Positions 11,786-23,200 of a stretch of DNA of 64,000 nucleotides are shown piece after piece. The position numbers were made by a program, and so were the translations under genes. How positions within the stretch are numbered: the stretch's first letter is position 1; each line of letters opens with the position of its first letter. Origin of the DNA: Sphaerolaimus hirsutus (taxonomy: Eukaryota > Nematoda > Chromadorea > Monhysterida > Sphaerolaimidae); assembly GCA_964036195.1 (NCBI GenBank), contig CAXIWS010000464.1, forward strand, positions 124,001 to 188,000, in the 5' to 3' direction. Below the pieces are notes generated by a model that was not told the origin of the DNA, ran no database searches, and saw nothing but the letters and a program-made list of their open reading frames with translations.

Positions 11786-12947
11786 GATTGAATCACGGTT
11801 CACGCCTTAATCATTCTTGGGAAAGGTGGTAGACACGCACCGTTGTGTAGCTGAGATTGTGATCTATCAAAATCTACAAACATTTTGGTGTGTTTGCCAT
11901 AGCCACTTTATACCTAAGAAACAAAAACGTGAATAAATGTCAATTCTGGCTGATTGAATCACGATTAATGCCTTAACCATTCTTGGGAAAGGTGGTAGAC
12001 ATGCACCGTTGCGTAGCTGAGATTGTGCTCTATAAAAATCTACAAACGTTTTGGTGTGTTTGCCATAGCCACTTTATACCTAAGAAACAAAAACGTGAAT
12101 AAATGTCAATTCTGGCTGATTGAATCACGGTTCACGCGTTAATCATTCTTGGGAAAGGTGGTAGACACGCACCGTTGTGTAGCTGAGATTGTGATCTATA
12201 AAAATCTACAAACGTTTTGGTGTGTTTGCTATAGCCACTTTATACCTAAGAAACAAAAACGTGAATAAATGTCAATTCTGGCTGATTGAATCACGGTTCA
12301 CGCCTTAATCATTCTTGGGAAAAGTGGTAGACACGCACCGTTGCGTAGCTGAGATTGTGCTCGATCAAAATCCACAGACGCATTGGTGTGTTTGCCATAG
12401 CCACTTTATACCTAAGAAACAAAAACGTGAATAAATGTCAATTCTGGCTGATTGAATCACGATTAATGCCTTAACCATTCTTGGGAATGGTGGTAGACAT
12501 GCACCGTTGCATAGCTGAGATTGTACTCTATAAAAATCTACAAACGTTTTGGTGTGTTTGCTATAGCCACTTTATACCTAAGAAACAAAAACGTGAATAA
12601 ATGTCAATTCTGGCTGATTGAATCACGGTTCACGCCTTAATCATTCTTGGGAAAAGTGGTAGACACGCACCGTTGCGTAGCTGAGATTGTGCTCGATCAA
12701 AATCCACAGACGCATTGGTGTGTTTGCCATAGCCACTTTATACCTAAGAAACAAAAACGTGAATAAATGTCAATTCTGGCTGATTGAATCACGATTAATG
12801 CCTTAACCATTCTTGGGAATGGTGGTAGACATGCACCGTTGCGTAGCTGAGATTGTGCTCGATCAAAATCTACAGACGCATTGGTGTGTTTGCCATAGCC
12901 ACTTTATACCTAAGAAACAAAAACGTGAATAAATGTCAATTCTGGCT
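11786..12947 (+). repeat. HOR transition segment (7 monomers)
   Basis: Starts as types 1, 2, 3 and then changes to an 8-like monomer, a type 9/7 chimera (GGGAATGG joined to GTTGCATAGC and GTACTCTATA, starting 12450), 8 and 9. The chimeric monomer is what unequal exchange or gene conversion inside a monomer would leave. Confidence 0.75.
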
Positions 12948-15271
12948 GATTGAATCACGGTTCACGCCTTAATCATTCTTGGGAAAAGTGGTAGACATGC
13001 ACCGTTGCATAGCTGAGATTGTACTCTATAAAAATCTACAAACGTTTTGGTGTGTTTGCTATAGCCACTTTATACCTAAGAAACAAAAACGTGAATAAAT
13101 GTCAATTCTGGCTGATTGAATCACGGTTCACGCCTTAATCATTCTTGGGAAAAGTGGTAGACACGCACCGTTGCGTAGCTGAGATTGTGCTCGATCAAAA
13201 TCCACAGACGCATTGGTGTGTTTGCCATAGCCACTTTATACCTAAGAAACAAAAACGTGAATAAATGTCAATTCTGGCTGATTGAATCACGATTAATGCC
13301 TTAACCATTCTTGGGAATGGTGGTAGACATGCACCGTTGCGTAGCTGAGATTGTGCTCGATCAAAATCTACAGACGCATTGGTGTGTTTGCCATAGCCAC
13401 TTTATACCTAAGAAACAAAAACGTGAATAAATGTCAATTCTGGCTGATTGAATCACGGTTCACGCCTTAATCATTCTTGGGAAAGGTGGTAGACACGCAC
13501 CGTTGTGTAGCTGAGATTGTGATCTATAAAAATCTACAAACGTTTTGGTGTGTTTGCTATAGCCACTTTATACCTAAGAAACAAAAACGTGAATAAATGT
13601 CAATTCTGGCTGATTGAATCACGGTTCACGCCTTAATCATTCTTGGGAAAAGTGGTAGACACGCACCGTTGCGTAGCTGAGATTGTGCTCGATCAAAATC
13701 TACAGACACATTGGTGTGTTTGCCATAGCCACTTTATACCTAAGAAACAAAAACGTGAATAAATGTCAATTCTGGCTGATTGAATCACGGTTCACGCCTT
13801 AATCATTCTTGGGAAAAGTGGTAGACACGCACCGTTGCGTAGCTGAGATTGTGCTCGATCAAAATCTACAGACACATTGGTGTGTTTGCCATAGCCACTT
13901 TATACCTAAGAAACAAAAACGTGAATAAATGTCAATTCTGGCTGATTGAATCACGGTTCACGCCTTAATCATTCTTGGGAAAGGTGGTAGACATGCACCG
14001 TTGCGTAGCTGAGATTGTGCTCTATAAAAATCTACAAACGTTTTGGTGTGTTTGCCATAGCCACTTTATACCTAAGAAACAAAAACGTGAATAAATGTCA
14101 ATTCTGGCTGATTGAATCACGGTTCACGCGTTAATCATTCTTGGGAAAGGTGGTAGACATGCACCGTTGTGTAGCTGAGATTGTGATCTATAAAAATCTA
14201 CAAACGTTTTGGTGTGTTTGCTATAGCCACTTTATACCTAAGAAACAAAAACATGAATAAATGTCAATTCTGGCTGATTGAATCACGGTTCACGCCTTAA
14301 TCATTCTTGGGAAAAGTGGTAGACACGCACCGTTGCGTAGCTGAGATTGTGCTCGATCAAAATCTACAGACGCATTGGTGTGTTTGCCATAGCCACTTTA
14401 TACCTAAGAAACAAAAACGTGAATAAATGTCAATTCTGGCTGATTGAATCACGATTAATGCCTTAACCATTCTTGGGAAAGGTGGTAGACATGCACCGTT
14501 GCGTAGCTGAGATTGTGCTCTATAAAAATCTACAAACGTTTTGGTGTGTTTGCCATAGCCACTTTATACCTAAGAAACAAAAACGTGAATAAATGTCAAT
14601 TCTGGCTGATTGAATCACGGTTCACGCGTTAATCATTCTTGGGAAAGGTGGTAGACACGCACCGTTGTGTAGCTGAGATTGTGATCTATCAAAATCTACA
14701 AACATTTTGGTGTGTTTGCCATAGCCACTTTATACCTAAGAAACAAAAACATGAATAAATGTCAATTCTGGCTGATTGAATCACGATTAATGCCTTAACC
14801 ATTCTTGGGAAAGGTGGTAGACATGCACCGTTGCATAGCTGAGATTGTACTCTATAAAAATCTACAAACGTTTTGGTGTGTTTGCTATAGCCACTTTATA
14901 CCTAAGAAACAAAAACGTGAATAAATGTCAATTCTGGCTGATTGAATCACGGTTCACACCTTAATCATTCTTGGGAAAAGTGGTAGACACGCACCGTTGC
15001 GTAGCTGAGATTGTGCTCGATCAAAATCCACAGACGCATTGGTGTGTTTGCCATAGCCACTTTATACCTAAGAAACAAAAACGTGAATAAATGTCAATTC
15101 TGGCTGATTGAATCACGATTAATGCCTTAACCATTCTTGGGAATGGTGGTAGACATGCACCGTTGCGTAGCTGAGATTGTGCTCGATCAAAATCTACAGA
15201 CGCATTGGTGTGTTTGCCATAGCCACTTTATACCTAAGAAACAAAAACGTGAATAAATGTCAATTCTGGCT
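12948..15271 (+). repeat. alternative 14-monomer HOR, copy 1
   Basis: Fourteen monomers in a second order. It opens with a chimeric monomer (GGTTCACGCC and GGGAAAAGTGG joined to GTTGCATAGC), followed by types 8, 9, 10, 11, 11, a chimera ending like type 2, and then 3 to 9. The length is again exactly 2,324 bp although the composition differs from the HOR at 4814-11785. Confidence 0.8.
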
Positions 15272-17595
15272 GATTGAATCACGGTTCACGCCTTAATCAT
15301 TCTTGGGAAAAGTGGTAGACATGCACCGTTGCATAGCTGAGATTGTACTCTATAAAAATCTACAAACGTTTTGGTGTGTTTGCTATAGCCACTTTATACC
15401 TAAGAAACAAAAACGTGAATAAATGTCAATTCTGGCTGATTGAATCACGGTTCACGCCTTAATCATTCTTGGGAAAAGTGGTAGACACGCACCGTTGCGT
15501 AGCTGAGATTGTGCTCGATCAAAATCCACAGACGCATTGGTGTGTTTGCCATAGCCACTTTATACCTAAGAAACAAAAACGTGAATAAATGTCAATTCTG
15601 GCTGATTGAATCACGATTAATGCCTTAACCATTCTTGGGAATGGTGGTAGACATGCACCGTTGCGTAGCTGAGATTGTGCTCGATCAAAATCTACAGACG
15701 CATTGGTGTGTTTGCCATAGCCACTTTATACCTAAGAAACAAAAACGTGAATAAATGTCAATTCTGGCTGATTGAATCACGGTTCACGCCTTAATCATTC
15801 TTGGGAAAGGTGGTAGACACGCACCGTTGTGTAGCTGAGATTGTGATCTATAAAAATCTACAAACGTTTTGGTGTGTTTGCTATAGCCACTTTATACCTA
15901 AGAAACAAAAACGTGAATAAATGTCAATTCTGGCTGATTGAATCACGGTTCATGCCTTAATCATTCTTGGGAAAAGTGGTAGACACGCACCGTTGCGTAG
16001 CTGAGATTGTGCTCGATCAAAATCTACAGACACATTGGTGTGTTTGCCATAGCCACTTTATACCTAAGAAACAAAAACGTGAATAAATGTCAATTCTGGC
16101 TGATTGAATCACGGTTCACGCCTTAATCATTCTTGGGAAAAGTGGTAGACACGCACCGTTGCGTAGCTGAGATTGTGCTCGATCAAAATCTACAGACACA
16201 TTGGTGTGTTTGCCATAGCCACTTTATACCTAAGAAACAAAAACGTGAATAAATGTCAATTCTGGCTGATTGAATCACGGTTCACGCCTTAATCATTCTT
16301 GGGAAAGGTGGTAGACATGCACCGTTGCGTAGCTGAGATTGTGCTCTATAAAAATCTACAAACGTTTTGGTGTGTTTGCCATAGCCACTTTATACCTAAG
16401 AAACAAAAACGTGAATAAATGTCAATTCTGGCTGATTGAATCACGGTTCACGCGTTAATCATTCTTGGGAAAGGTGGTAGACACGCACCGTTGTGTAGCT
16501 GAGATTGTGATCTATAAAAATCTACAAACGTTTTGGTGTGTTTGCTATAGCCACTTTATACCTAAGAAACAAAAACGTGAATAAATGTCAATTCTGGCTG
16601 ATTGAATCACGGTTCACACCTTAATCATTCTTGGGAAAAGTGGTAGACACGCACCGTTGCGTAGCTGAGATTGTGCTCGATCAAAATCTACAGACGCATT
16701 GGTGTGTTTGCCATAGCCACTTTATACCTAAGAAACAAAAACGTGAATAAATGTCAATTCTGGCTGATTGAATCACGATTAATGCCTTAACCATTCTTGG
16801 GAAAGGTGGTAGACATGCACCGTTGCGTAGCTGAGATTGTGCTCTATAAAAATCTACAAACGTTTTGGTGTGTTTGCCATAGCCACTTTATACCTAAGAA
16901 ACAAAAACGTGAATAAATGTCAATTCTGGCTGATTGAATCACGGTTCACGCGTTAATCATTCTTGGGAAAGGTGGTAGACACGCACCGTTGTGTAGCTGA
17001 GATTGTGATCTATCAAAATCTACAAACATTTTGGTGTGTTTGCCATAGCCACTTTATACCTAAGAAACAAAAACATGAATAAATGTCAATTCTGGCTGAT
17101 TGAATCACGATTAATGCCTTAACCATTCTTGGGAAAGGTGGTAGACATGCACCGTTGCATAGCTGAGATTGTACTCTATAAAAATCTACAAACGTTTTGG
17201 TGTGTTTGCTATAGCCACTTTATACCTAAGAAACAAAAACGTGAATAAATGTCAATTCTGGCTGATTGAATCACGGTTCACGCCTTAATCATTCTTGGGA
17301 AAAGTGGTAGACACGCACCGTTGCGTAGCTGAGATTGTGCTCGATCAAAATCCACAGACGCATTGGTGTGTTTGCCATAGCCACTTTATACCTAAGAAAC
17401 AAAAACGTGAATAAATGTCAATTCTGGCTGATTGAATCACGATTAATGCCTTAACCATTCTTGGGAATGGTGGTAGACATGCACCGTTGCGTAGCTGAGA
17501 TTGTGCTCGATCAAAATCTACAGACGCATTGGTGTGTTTGCCATAGCCACTTTATACCTAAGAAACAAAAACGTGAATAAATGTCAATTCTGGCT
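15272..17595 (+). repeat. alternative 14-monomer HOR, copy 2
   Basis: Repeats the order of 12948-15271, including the opening chimera and the doubled type 11, exactly 2,324 bp later. The next monomer (17596) is type 10. The following one (17762) is cut after 20 bases by element B. Confidence 0.8.
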
Positions 17596-17776
17596 GATTG
17601 AATCACGGTTCACGCCTTAATCATTCTTGGGAAAGGTGGTAGACACGCACCGTTGTGTAGCTGAGATTGTGATCTATAAAAATCTACAAACGTTTTGGTG
17701 TGTTTGCTATAGCCACTTTATACCTAAGAAACAAAAACGTGAATAAATGTCAATTCTGGCTGATTGAATCACGGTT

Positions 17777-17781
17777 CACGC
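17777..17781 (+). repeat. target site duplication of element B, left copy (CACGC)
   Basis: CACGC stands directly before the TGTGCTG start of the 5' LTR and again directly after the 3' LTR (42894-42898). Together the two flanks make one unbroken satellite monomer, so this is a clean 5-bp duplication at bases 16-20 of a monomer. Confidence 0.95.
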
Positions 17782-18611
17782 TGTGCTGACCGTGGCAAAA
17801 TGGATGGATAAAGAAATACAGAGAATTGATAATTAGGCTCATATTTGCACATTTACTTATTTGCACTAATTTACAATTTATGCACTATATTAATTTACCA
17901 CACAAATTGTATTTCCTGCACTATATTATTTACCCATGGAAAATATTCGATTAGGAAAGTGTTCTATAAGTTATTGATAGGTTTATGTGGAATGTTTAGG
18001 TTAAAAGGTCAAATATGTTATTATTAGGTGTATTAATATAAAATTAGGCTCATTCAACTCGCCGTAATTTTCTGATCATGATTATATATACATTTGCATA
18101 GTTTACTTGCAGTTTACAAAAGTCAAATCTTGTAAATATTTACGTGCTGCGTAATTATCTAGGCCAGCGTCCTAATGGAGAAATAGTGCCCTGCGTGCAA
18201 CTAGCATTTACTTTACAAAGCCCTTCGCATAGGTATAATTGTATAACCCTGTTCACTACTTTGTTATATTTATAATATTTATAGACCCTGCTCAATTACA
18301 ATACCCATTTACTTCAAATAAGTCCCAATTCGTTAATTATGAAATATACGTTTCAGGAAGGGATTATTATTGTTGTGTTGAATATACCATGTTCTATTTG
18401 CGTCATTAGGAACATTTGCACTACTATTTACAGTTTCAAACCCTATTATATTAGTTCCAATGTGTGTCAAGGTTTTCTGACAAATTGAAGCAAATTAGTA
18501 AATCGGCCGAGTTTGCCGACTTCGCGCCTCTTAAGATTAATAGTTTTTCTATTAGCCCAATTTGTACCTGGTATTTCTTTACCATAATTGTTTGAATGTA
18601 TGCACGCGCAG

Positions 18612-18617
18612 TATAAG
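18612..18617 (+). promoter_or_regulatory. TATA-like box of the 5' LTR of B
   Basis: TATAAG follows a short G+C-rich stretch (GCACGCGCAG) and is kept in every LTR here (4383, 42463, and on the - strand 26855 and 38147). It is the only TATA-like motif at a sensible distance before the polyadenylation signal. Transcription would start about 25-35 bases downstream. Assignment is by position and motif only. Confidence 0.5.
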
Positions 18618-18852
18618 GCAACTGTTTCGGCTAGATGTGTTTATTTGTTGCATTTGTGAATTATTTGTGTATTTGTATTAGGAAATTACTGTAGCTGTTT
18701 TTCTATACATGATTTCCGTGTCTTAGCTACTTTGGAAGTTTTTACTTGAGTCTGCGGACCCACCCCAAGAGAACAAAATAAGCTAGCGATAGAAACTTCG
18801 ACTAGGAAGCTCGCTAGGCTTTGCGCTTTTGTAACACGCTGTATCTGATCAA

Positions 18853-18858
18853 AATAAA
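18853..18858 (+). terminator. polyadenylation signal AATAAA in the 5' LTR of B
   Basis: AATAAA in the same relative position as in the other LTRs. In a 5' LTR this signal would have to be bypassed, as in other LTR elements. Confidence 0.5.
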
Positions 18859-19042
18859 GTACCTGAAACAATCTCGAAACCCCTTTTCAACACACAACTA
18901 CGAAATAAACTCAACTTGGCTGTCGACAATTGGACGTTCGGCAACAACGGGAAATCAACCACTCTAAAGGCCGTTTCTCAATACGGTCTTGAAGCAGCCG
19001 GATTCGGTGGTAGAAGACGCTGACTTCGGTGGCTTCATCACA

Positions 19043-19058
19043 TGGCGCAGCGAGCAGG
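19043..19058 (+). other. primer-binding site of element B (tRNA-Ser-like)
   Basis: TGGCGCAGCGAGCAGG follows the CA end of the 5' LTR with no spacer. Its complement ends in CCA preceded by a discriminator G, a seven-base acceptor strand and the five-base CCTGC of a T stem. That pattern fits a eukaryotic tRNA-Ser 3' end over 16 bases. The tRNA identity is inferred from this pattern, not from a search. Element C has the identical site. Confidence 0.75.
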
Positions 19059-19583
19059 GTGATTGCATGACATTGTGCTATCACCAAGCCGGAACGAACA
19101 TTGTGCGGCAGTTGGCAGAACTTCAAAAGTCCTGCTGAACGTCAATTGGCCTTGGCTGAGCGTTGGCTGTTGATTTGCAGACAGCACTGTGCCAAAGTCA
19201 CGGCACTCCTGTCTACATCCTGGGAGCGGTTCTACGCTCACGCGCAGAGGACACTGGAGTTCTGACAAGCCTGTCAGGATTTCAGGCAGCTTTCACCAGT
19301 GTTCTAGCAAGGTGCTAGACGCTGGGCGGCACCGGCATTTGACAAGGAGTCATTGTCGGACGGTGGTCAAACTTTCGCTGGACGCTCCTGGTCATCCGGA
19401 CACCAGTGACCGCTCGCACGTCCTTCCTATGCCAAGGGAGGGTGACCTGAGTGAGACAGGATCGCCACAAAGCCACGCTAGTCAAAGGGCTGTTTTTGGG
19501 CATTCGCGGAGGTCCCTCGCTCCACTGGGTAAGAGTGGACTCATACCTCGGAAGTGCAAAAGTAGGGGTATCAGTGTACAAAG

Positions 19584-19617
19584 GGCTGTAGCTGACAGAG
19601 GGCTGTAGCTGACAGAG
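19584..19617 (+). repeat. 17-bp tandem duplication in the leader of B
   Basis: GGCTGTAGCTGACAGAG occurs twice back to back. Element C has the same duplication at 37115-37148 on the other strand, so it predates both insertions. Confidence 0.85.
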
Positions 19618-19748
19618 AGTGGATTTGAAAACCAAGTATTAGGATACTTGGTAGCGTGTAGGGGCTTTGCGGAGCTCCCATCAAATCTACACGCTGTGCC
19701 TGCTCGGTACCATCAGATCAGACAGCATAAAAGTGCCAGAAATTCTGC

Positions 19749-19947
19749 ATTGCACAGGCGCAATTGCAGAGCAGTGTAAAGAAACACTGCCCAGAATCAG
19801 AAAGTGCACCAGAGTGCACAGAAACGTGTCACTGGTGACACGGCAAGCGCAGCACTGCGCACAGCGGCACAGGAGCCGCTCAGGAAAGCAAGTGGCCGGC
19901 GTGGTCACAAGGCACACAGGCGTGCCAGAAAGAGCGCCAGAGCGCTC
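19749..19947 (+). other. array of eight short stem-loops in the leader of B
   Basis: Consecutive hairpins, each with its own stem: ATTGC/GCAAT loop ACAGGC (19749-19764); GCAGTGT/ACACTGC loop AAAGAA (19771-19790); GTGCAC/GTGCAC loop CAGA (19804-19819); CGTGTC/GACACG loop ACTGGT (19825-19842); GCGCA/TGCGC loop GCAC (19847-19860); AGCGGC/GCCGCT loop ACAGGA (19863-19880); GGCAC/GTGCC loop ACAGGC (19911-19926); GAGCGC/GCGCTC loop CAGA (19932-19947). Stem sequences differ, but loop size and an ACAGG-type loop recur. Two similar hairpins sit just before gag (20195-20230). No known family was recognised; a role in packaging or translation is only a guess. Confidence 0.75.
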
Positions 19948-20036
19948 AGAAAGAGTGTGTACGGACCCTCTTTGGGCGCACACTGCTGGGCAAAGAACTT
20001 GTTTATTGTCCAGGTGGATTTGACCGGTGTGTTGAA

Positions 20037-20135
20037 GTCAACGCGTGTAAACAATCACGTCAGGGGCTTTAGGAACACACCTGGTGCCAGTGCAGTAAAG
20101 GTCAACGCGTGAGAACACGTCAGGGGCCTGTAGGA
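20037..20135 (+). repeat. spaced direct repeat in the leader of B
   Basis: GTCAACGCGTG, then CACGTCAGGGGC and TAGGA, occur at 20037-20074 and again at 20101-20135, 64 bp apart. Element C keeps the pair near 36600-36700 on the other strand. Confidence 0.75.
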
Positions 20136-20171
20136 CTGCATTGGTATTGTGCGTGGCACAACAAATCCGTG

Positions 20172-20230
20172 GTGCACAGAGCACTGCACAGAGAGACGCA
20201 GAGAAGCGTCACAAGCGTCACAGGAGACGC
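20172..20230 (+). other. three stem-loops just upstream of gag in B
   Basis: GTGC/GCAC loop ACAGA (20172-20184), GACGC/GCGTC loop AGAGAA (20195-20210) and GCGTC/GACGC loop ACAGGA (20215-20230). The last two stems are each other's complement in order, so GCGTC of one could also pair with GACGC of the other, giving alternative folds. The third ends 40 bases before the ATG. Confidence 0.7.
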
Positions 20231-20270
20231 ACTATAAAGAGAATCAGTGAAGGAAAATTCATCAGCAAAA

Positions 20271-23200
20271 ATGGTTTCACCAACGGGTCACATCAGAAAG
20301 ACCCTGGGGCCAGCAAAGCACAGGGTGGAAAGTAGATTGGCAAGAGAATTTGCCAAGTATGACCTGGAACTATTTGCGGAAGCATCAAAGGATGATAAGA
20401 GAACAGAGATGAGAAGAGTGATTGCATCTGTCAAACAGGAGGGTGCAAAATTGGAAAGTGCAATGAATGCAGTGAAAACTCAATTTGACGCATGGAGGGA
20501 TATTGTCAAGGACATTGACGAACCCGACCAGATGGAACAAGAACAGAAGATATACCAAGACTCATATGAGGAATATGCAAATATGTCAGACTTGGTGACA
20601 CAGAAAGTTGTAGCCATGAATGTGTACATCGAGGAGTTGCAAGACATGATCCAGCAACAGAGCGGAAATACCATGTATGAAGTCAATACAGCATTCATAC
20701 AGCAGATGGCTGCACAGATGGCTCTGACAGCTCAGGGAGCTGCTCCGGGAGCCAGTTCAACCAATGCAACCACAGCAAAGAGCGTCAAATTGCAGAAACT
20801 GGAAGTGGAACAGTTTACTGGGGAAATTGTCAAATTTCGATCATGGTGGCAAATGTTCGAATCCCACATTCACAATCGAACAGATTTGGAGGACATTTCC
20901 AAGTTCTCATACTTGAGGAGCTTGCTGAAAGGTTCAGCATTTGGCATGATCAGTGGATTGAGTGTGACCGCAGAGAATTATGCACCCGCAATTGCAATGC
21001 TCAAGAAGAGATATGACCAGCCAGTTGTAGTCAGAAACACGCTGATGAGTAATATTATGAAGCTGCGACAGGCCAGGAATACCTGTCAGGATATGAGAAT
21101 TTTGTTTGATGCAATTGAAAGGCTGCTCCAGCAGTTGGAGTCACTGGGTGAATCAGTGGAACATCCAATGCTGTTGAGCCAGCTGCAACAGAAAGTGCCA
21201 CCCGAGGTTCTCAGAGAAATCCAGAAGGAACAGGGAACTGAGGAAGCCTTGACGGTGGAAAAGTTCAGAAAGCTGTTTGGCCAGCAGCTAGCGCTCAGTG
21301 AGGCTGTACAGCACGCACAGCAAACTGAGGCACCAGTGCAGCAATCGCGCCAAGGATTTGGGAATAATCCCCGCGCACAGCAATTCAATAATCGATTCCA
21401 AGGCAATGGGAATCGATTCAGAGGGCCAGAGAATCCTAGGACCAGCACAGGGAGCATGTCTGTGATCCAGAATGGTCAGAGTGCACCACAGGCTGGATTC
21501 ATGAATCCTGGGAGACCGTGTGTGTTCTGCAATGACACACAGCAATTACACTTTAATGATAAGTGTCCAAAGTTCAAAACTGCCAGAGAAAGGAGAGTGA
21601 TTTTGTCAAAGGCAGAGCGATGCCTGAGATGCCTGCAGAAAGGGCATTACATGAATCAATGTCAATTTACGAGAAGTTGCTTCTATTGCAAGTCCAATAG
21701 GCACCACACGGCAGTGTGCCCAGAGAAATTTGGTGACAATGGCAATGGAAACGCTGGACGGCAAATTCCAGCATTCAAAGCAAATGGTCAACAGAGTGGC
21801 CAGCAATCAGCAAACAATGGCAGAAAGTCTGTGCCGATGGCAGGTCGACCAGCACAGAGCCAACAGAGAAAGGCCACAGTAAATTGTGTTACTGTGGAAG
21901 AAGCTGGACCAGAAATGGTAGAGACAGAAACCATATCCAGCACAGTGGTTACAGAACCAAATACAAAGCAACAAAATACGTCAGTGAACCTGTTAGTAAA
22001 CAGGAATATGTCAATGTTGATGACAGCCAGAACCGTAATTGAGGCTTCAGAAATGGATACAGAGATGGAGCCTGAACAGCCACCACTACAGATTCAAGCG
22101 TTCTTGGACACAGGATCCCAGGGAACGTACATGTCAGAGAAAGTGGCCAAGAAACTCAATCTGAAGAGTACAGGTGAACACCACATCCAGGTGTACACTT
22201 TCGGAAATGAAAAGCCGCACTATAAAGTGGTACAGCAAGTGGAATTCAGAATGCGGCTCAGAAATGGCCAGAAAGTTGATATGGTGGCTGATGTGGTCCC
22301 GACGTTGACCACAGAACAAGTCAAAGTGCCTGTATCAGAACAGGACGAAAAGTACCTGCAGAAGTACTTCCCGGATGAGAGTTACTTTGCAGACAGAATT
22401 CCCAAGGAAAAAGGGACAGAGTGCAAGTTCAAGCCAGACATTATAGTGGGCTTGAATTATTTCTGGGACTTGATGTCCAGAAACACCAGTACCACCAGAC
22501 TTCCGTCAGGATTGTATGTCATTCCATCAGAATTGGGATTGCTGATGGGAGGTGAGCAGCTGACGAGCAACAGAAATCAATGGACCACGGATGGCGCATA
22601 TCCGGTGGTGGTCAACACAATTGTGCATCAAATTCAGAGAGAAAAGTGGTACGAGGAAGCACCGTTGTCAATTGCTCCTGTACCGAATGTCAAAGACATG
22701 GACAGACTGGATACCATTGGCATAATGGACCAGCCAGACCTCGTCGAGGATGATGAGGCCATCAAGCAATTCAATGAGAGTGTACAGAGAAATCCAGATG
22801 GACGGTACTCTGTAAAGTTCATGTACAAGCCAAATTTGTATGAACTACCAGACAACAAAGCAATGGCGTTCAAAAGGTTCAGATACCTCACCAACAGGCT
22901 CAAGAGAGACCCAGAATTACTAGAGAAAATTCAGGCAATCATGAAAGCGCAAGAGGAGCAAGGAGTGATTGAAAAAGTTCAAGAAGATATTATGGATGGC
23001 AGAAAGTTCCATATTTTGCCTCATCAACCAGTGATAACGCCAGAGAAAACTACCACAAAGGTCAGAGAGGTATATGATGCCTCAGCAAAACTGCCAGGCA
23101 TGCCAAGCTTGAATGAGTGCATGTACCGCGGTCCAGTGATACTACCACAGCTGGTAGGGATGCTGATGCGATTCCGGTTGCATGGAATCGCCCTGGTCGC

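Larger units (their letters stand above)
4814..17781 (+). repeat. 166-bp satellite array, left block (78 monomers plus 20 bp)
   Basis: Tandem head-to-tail monomers of exactly 166 bp, counted from GATTGAATCAC. Starts follow at 4814, 4980, 5146, 5312 and so on to 17762, with no net insertion or deletion over 78 units. Landmarks are GATTGAATCAC at the start, then a variable GGTTCACGCC or GATTAATGCC, CATTCTTGGGAA, GTAGCTGAGATTGT, a variable TCTATAAAAATC or TCGATCAAAATC, GGTGTGTTTG, CACTTTATACCTAAG, and AATAAATGTCAATTCTGGCT at the end. At least 14 recurrent monomer types are recognised from these sites. The array holds no gene; scattered short open frames are chance products of the repeat. The block is cut by element B inside a monomer and continues at 42894. 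Confidence 0.98.
17782..19042 (+). repeat. 5' LTR of element B
   Basis: TGTGCTGACC...TTCATCACA, 1,261 bp, matched base for base in length by the 3' LTR at 41633-42893. It is A+T-rich in the first two thirds. TATA-like box at 18612-18617 and AATAAA at 18853-18858. From these, the R region would begin near 18645 and U5 would run from about 18880 to 19042. Confidence 0.96.
19059..20270 (+). other. untranslated leader of element B, rich in stem-loops
   Basis: About 1.2 kb between primer-binding site and the gag ATG with no long frame that looks coding. Hairpins seen: CTGACA/TGTCAG (19262-19277), GAGCG/CGCTC (19224-19239), TCTAGC/GCTAGA (19303-19319), a 9-bp stem with TAGG loop (19631-19652), and the dense series described separately. 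There is also a 17-bp tandem duplication at 19584-19617. In-frame TAA just before the GTG at 20247 closes the upstream frame. The leader of C (1.2 kb) keeps all these structures. Confidence 0.8.

Noticed and set aside
4814..17781. CRISPR array
   Set aside because: The repeats are contiguous 166-bp monomers without short repeats and unique spacers, and the context is eukaryotic.
4814..17781. CENP-B box in the satellite
   Set aside because: No stretch resembling the TTCG...CGGGA core was found in any monomer type.
18686..18871. 61-codon antisense frame in the LTRs of A and B (also 4457-4642 and 42537-42722)
   Set aside because: It begins at a non-ATG codon, overlaps the R/U5 region, and in C the same frame is altered by the local duplication and ends early. 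Shared presence is explained by LTR homology.
19189..20112. Several 100-140-codon frames in the leader of B, and their counterparts in C
   Set aside because: They overlap each other on both strands, start at non-ATG codons and differ in frame between B and C (for example 19667-20023 against 36622-37065). They are by-products of G+C-richer structured RNA.
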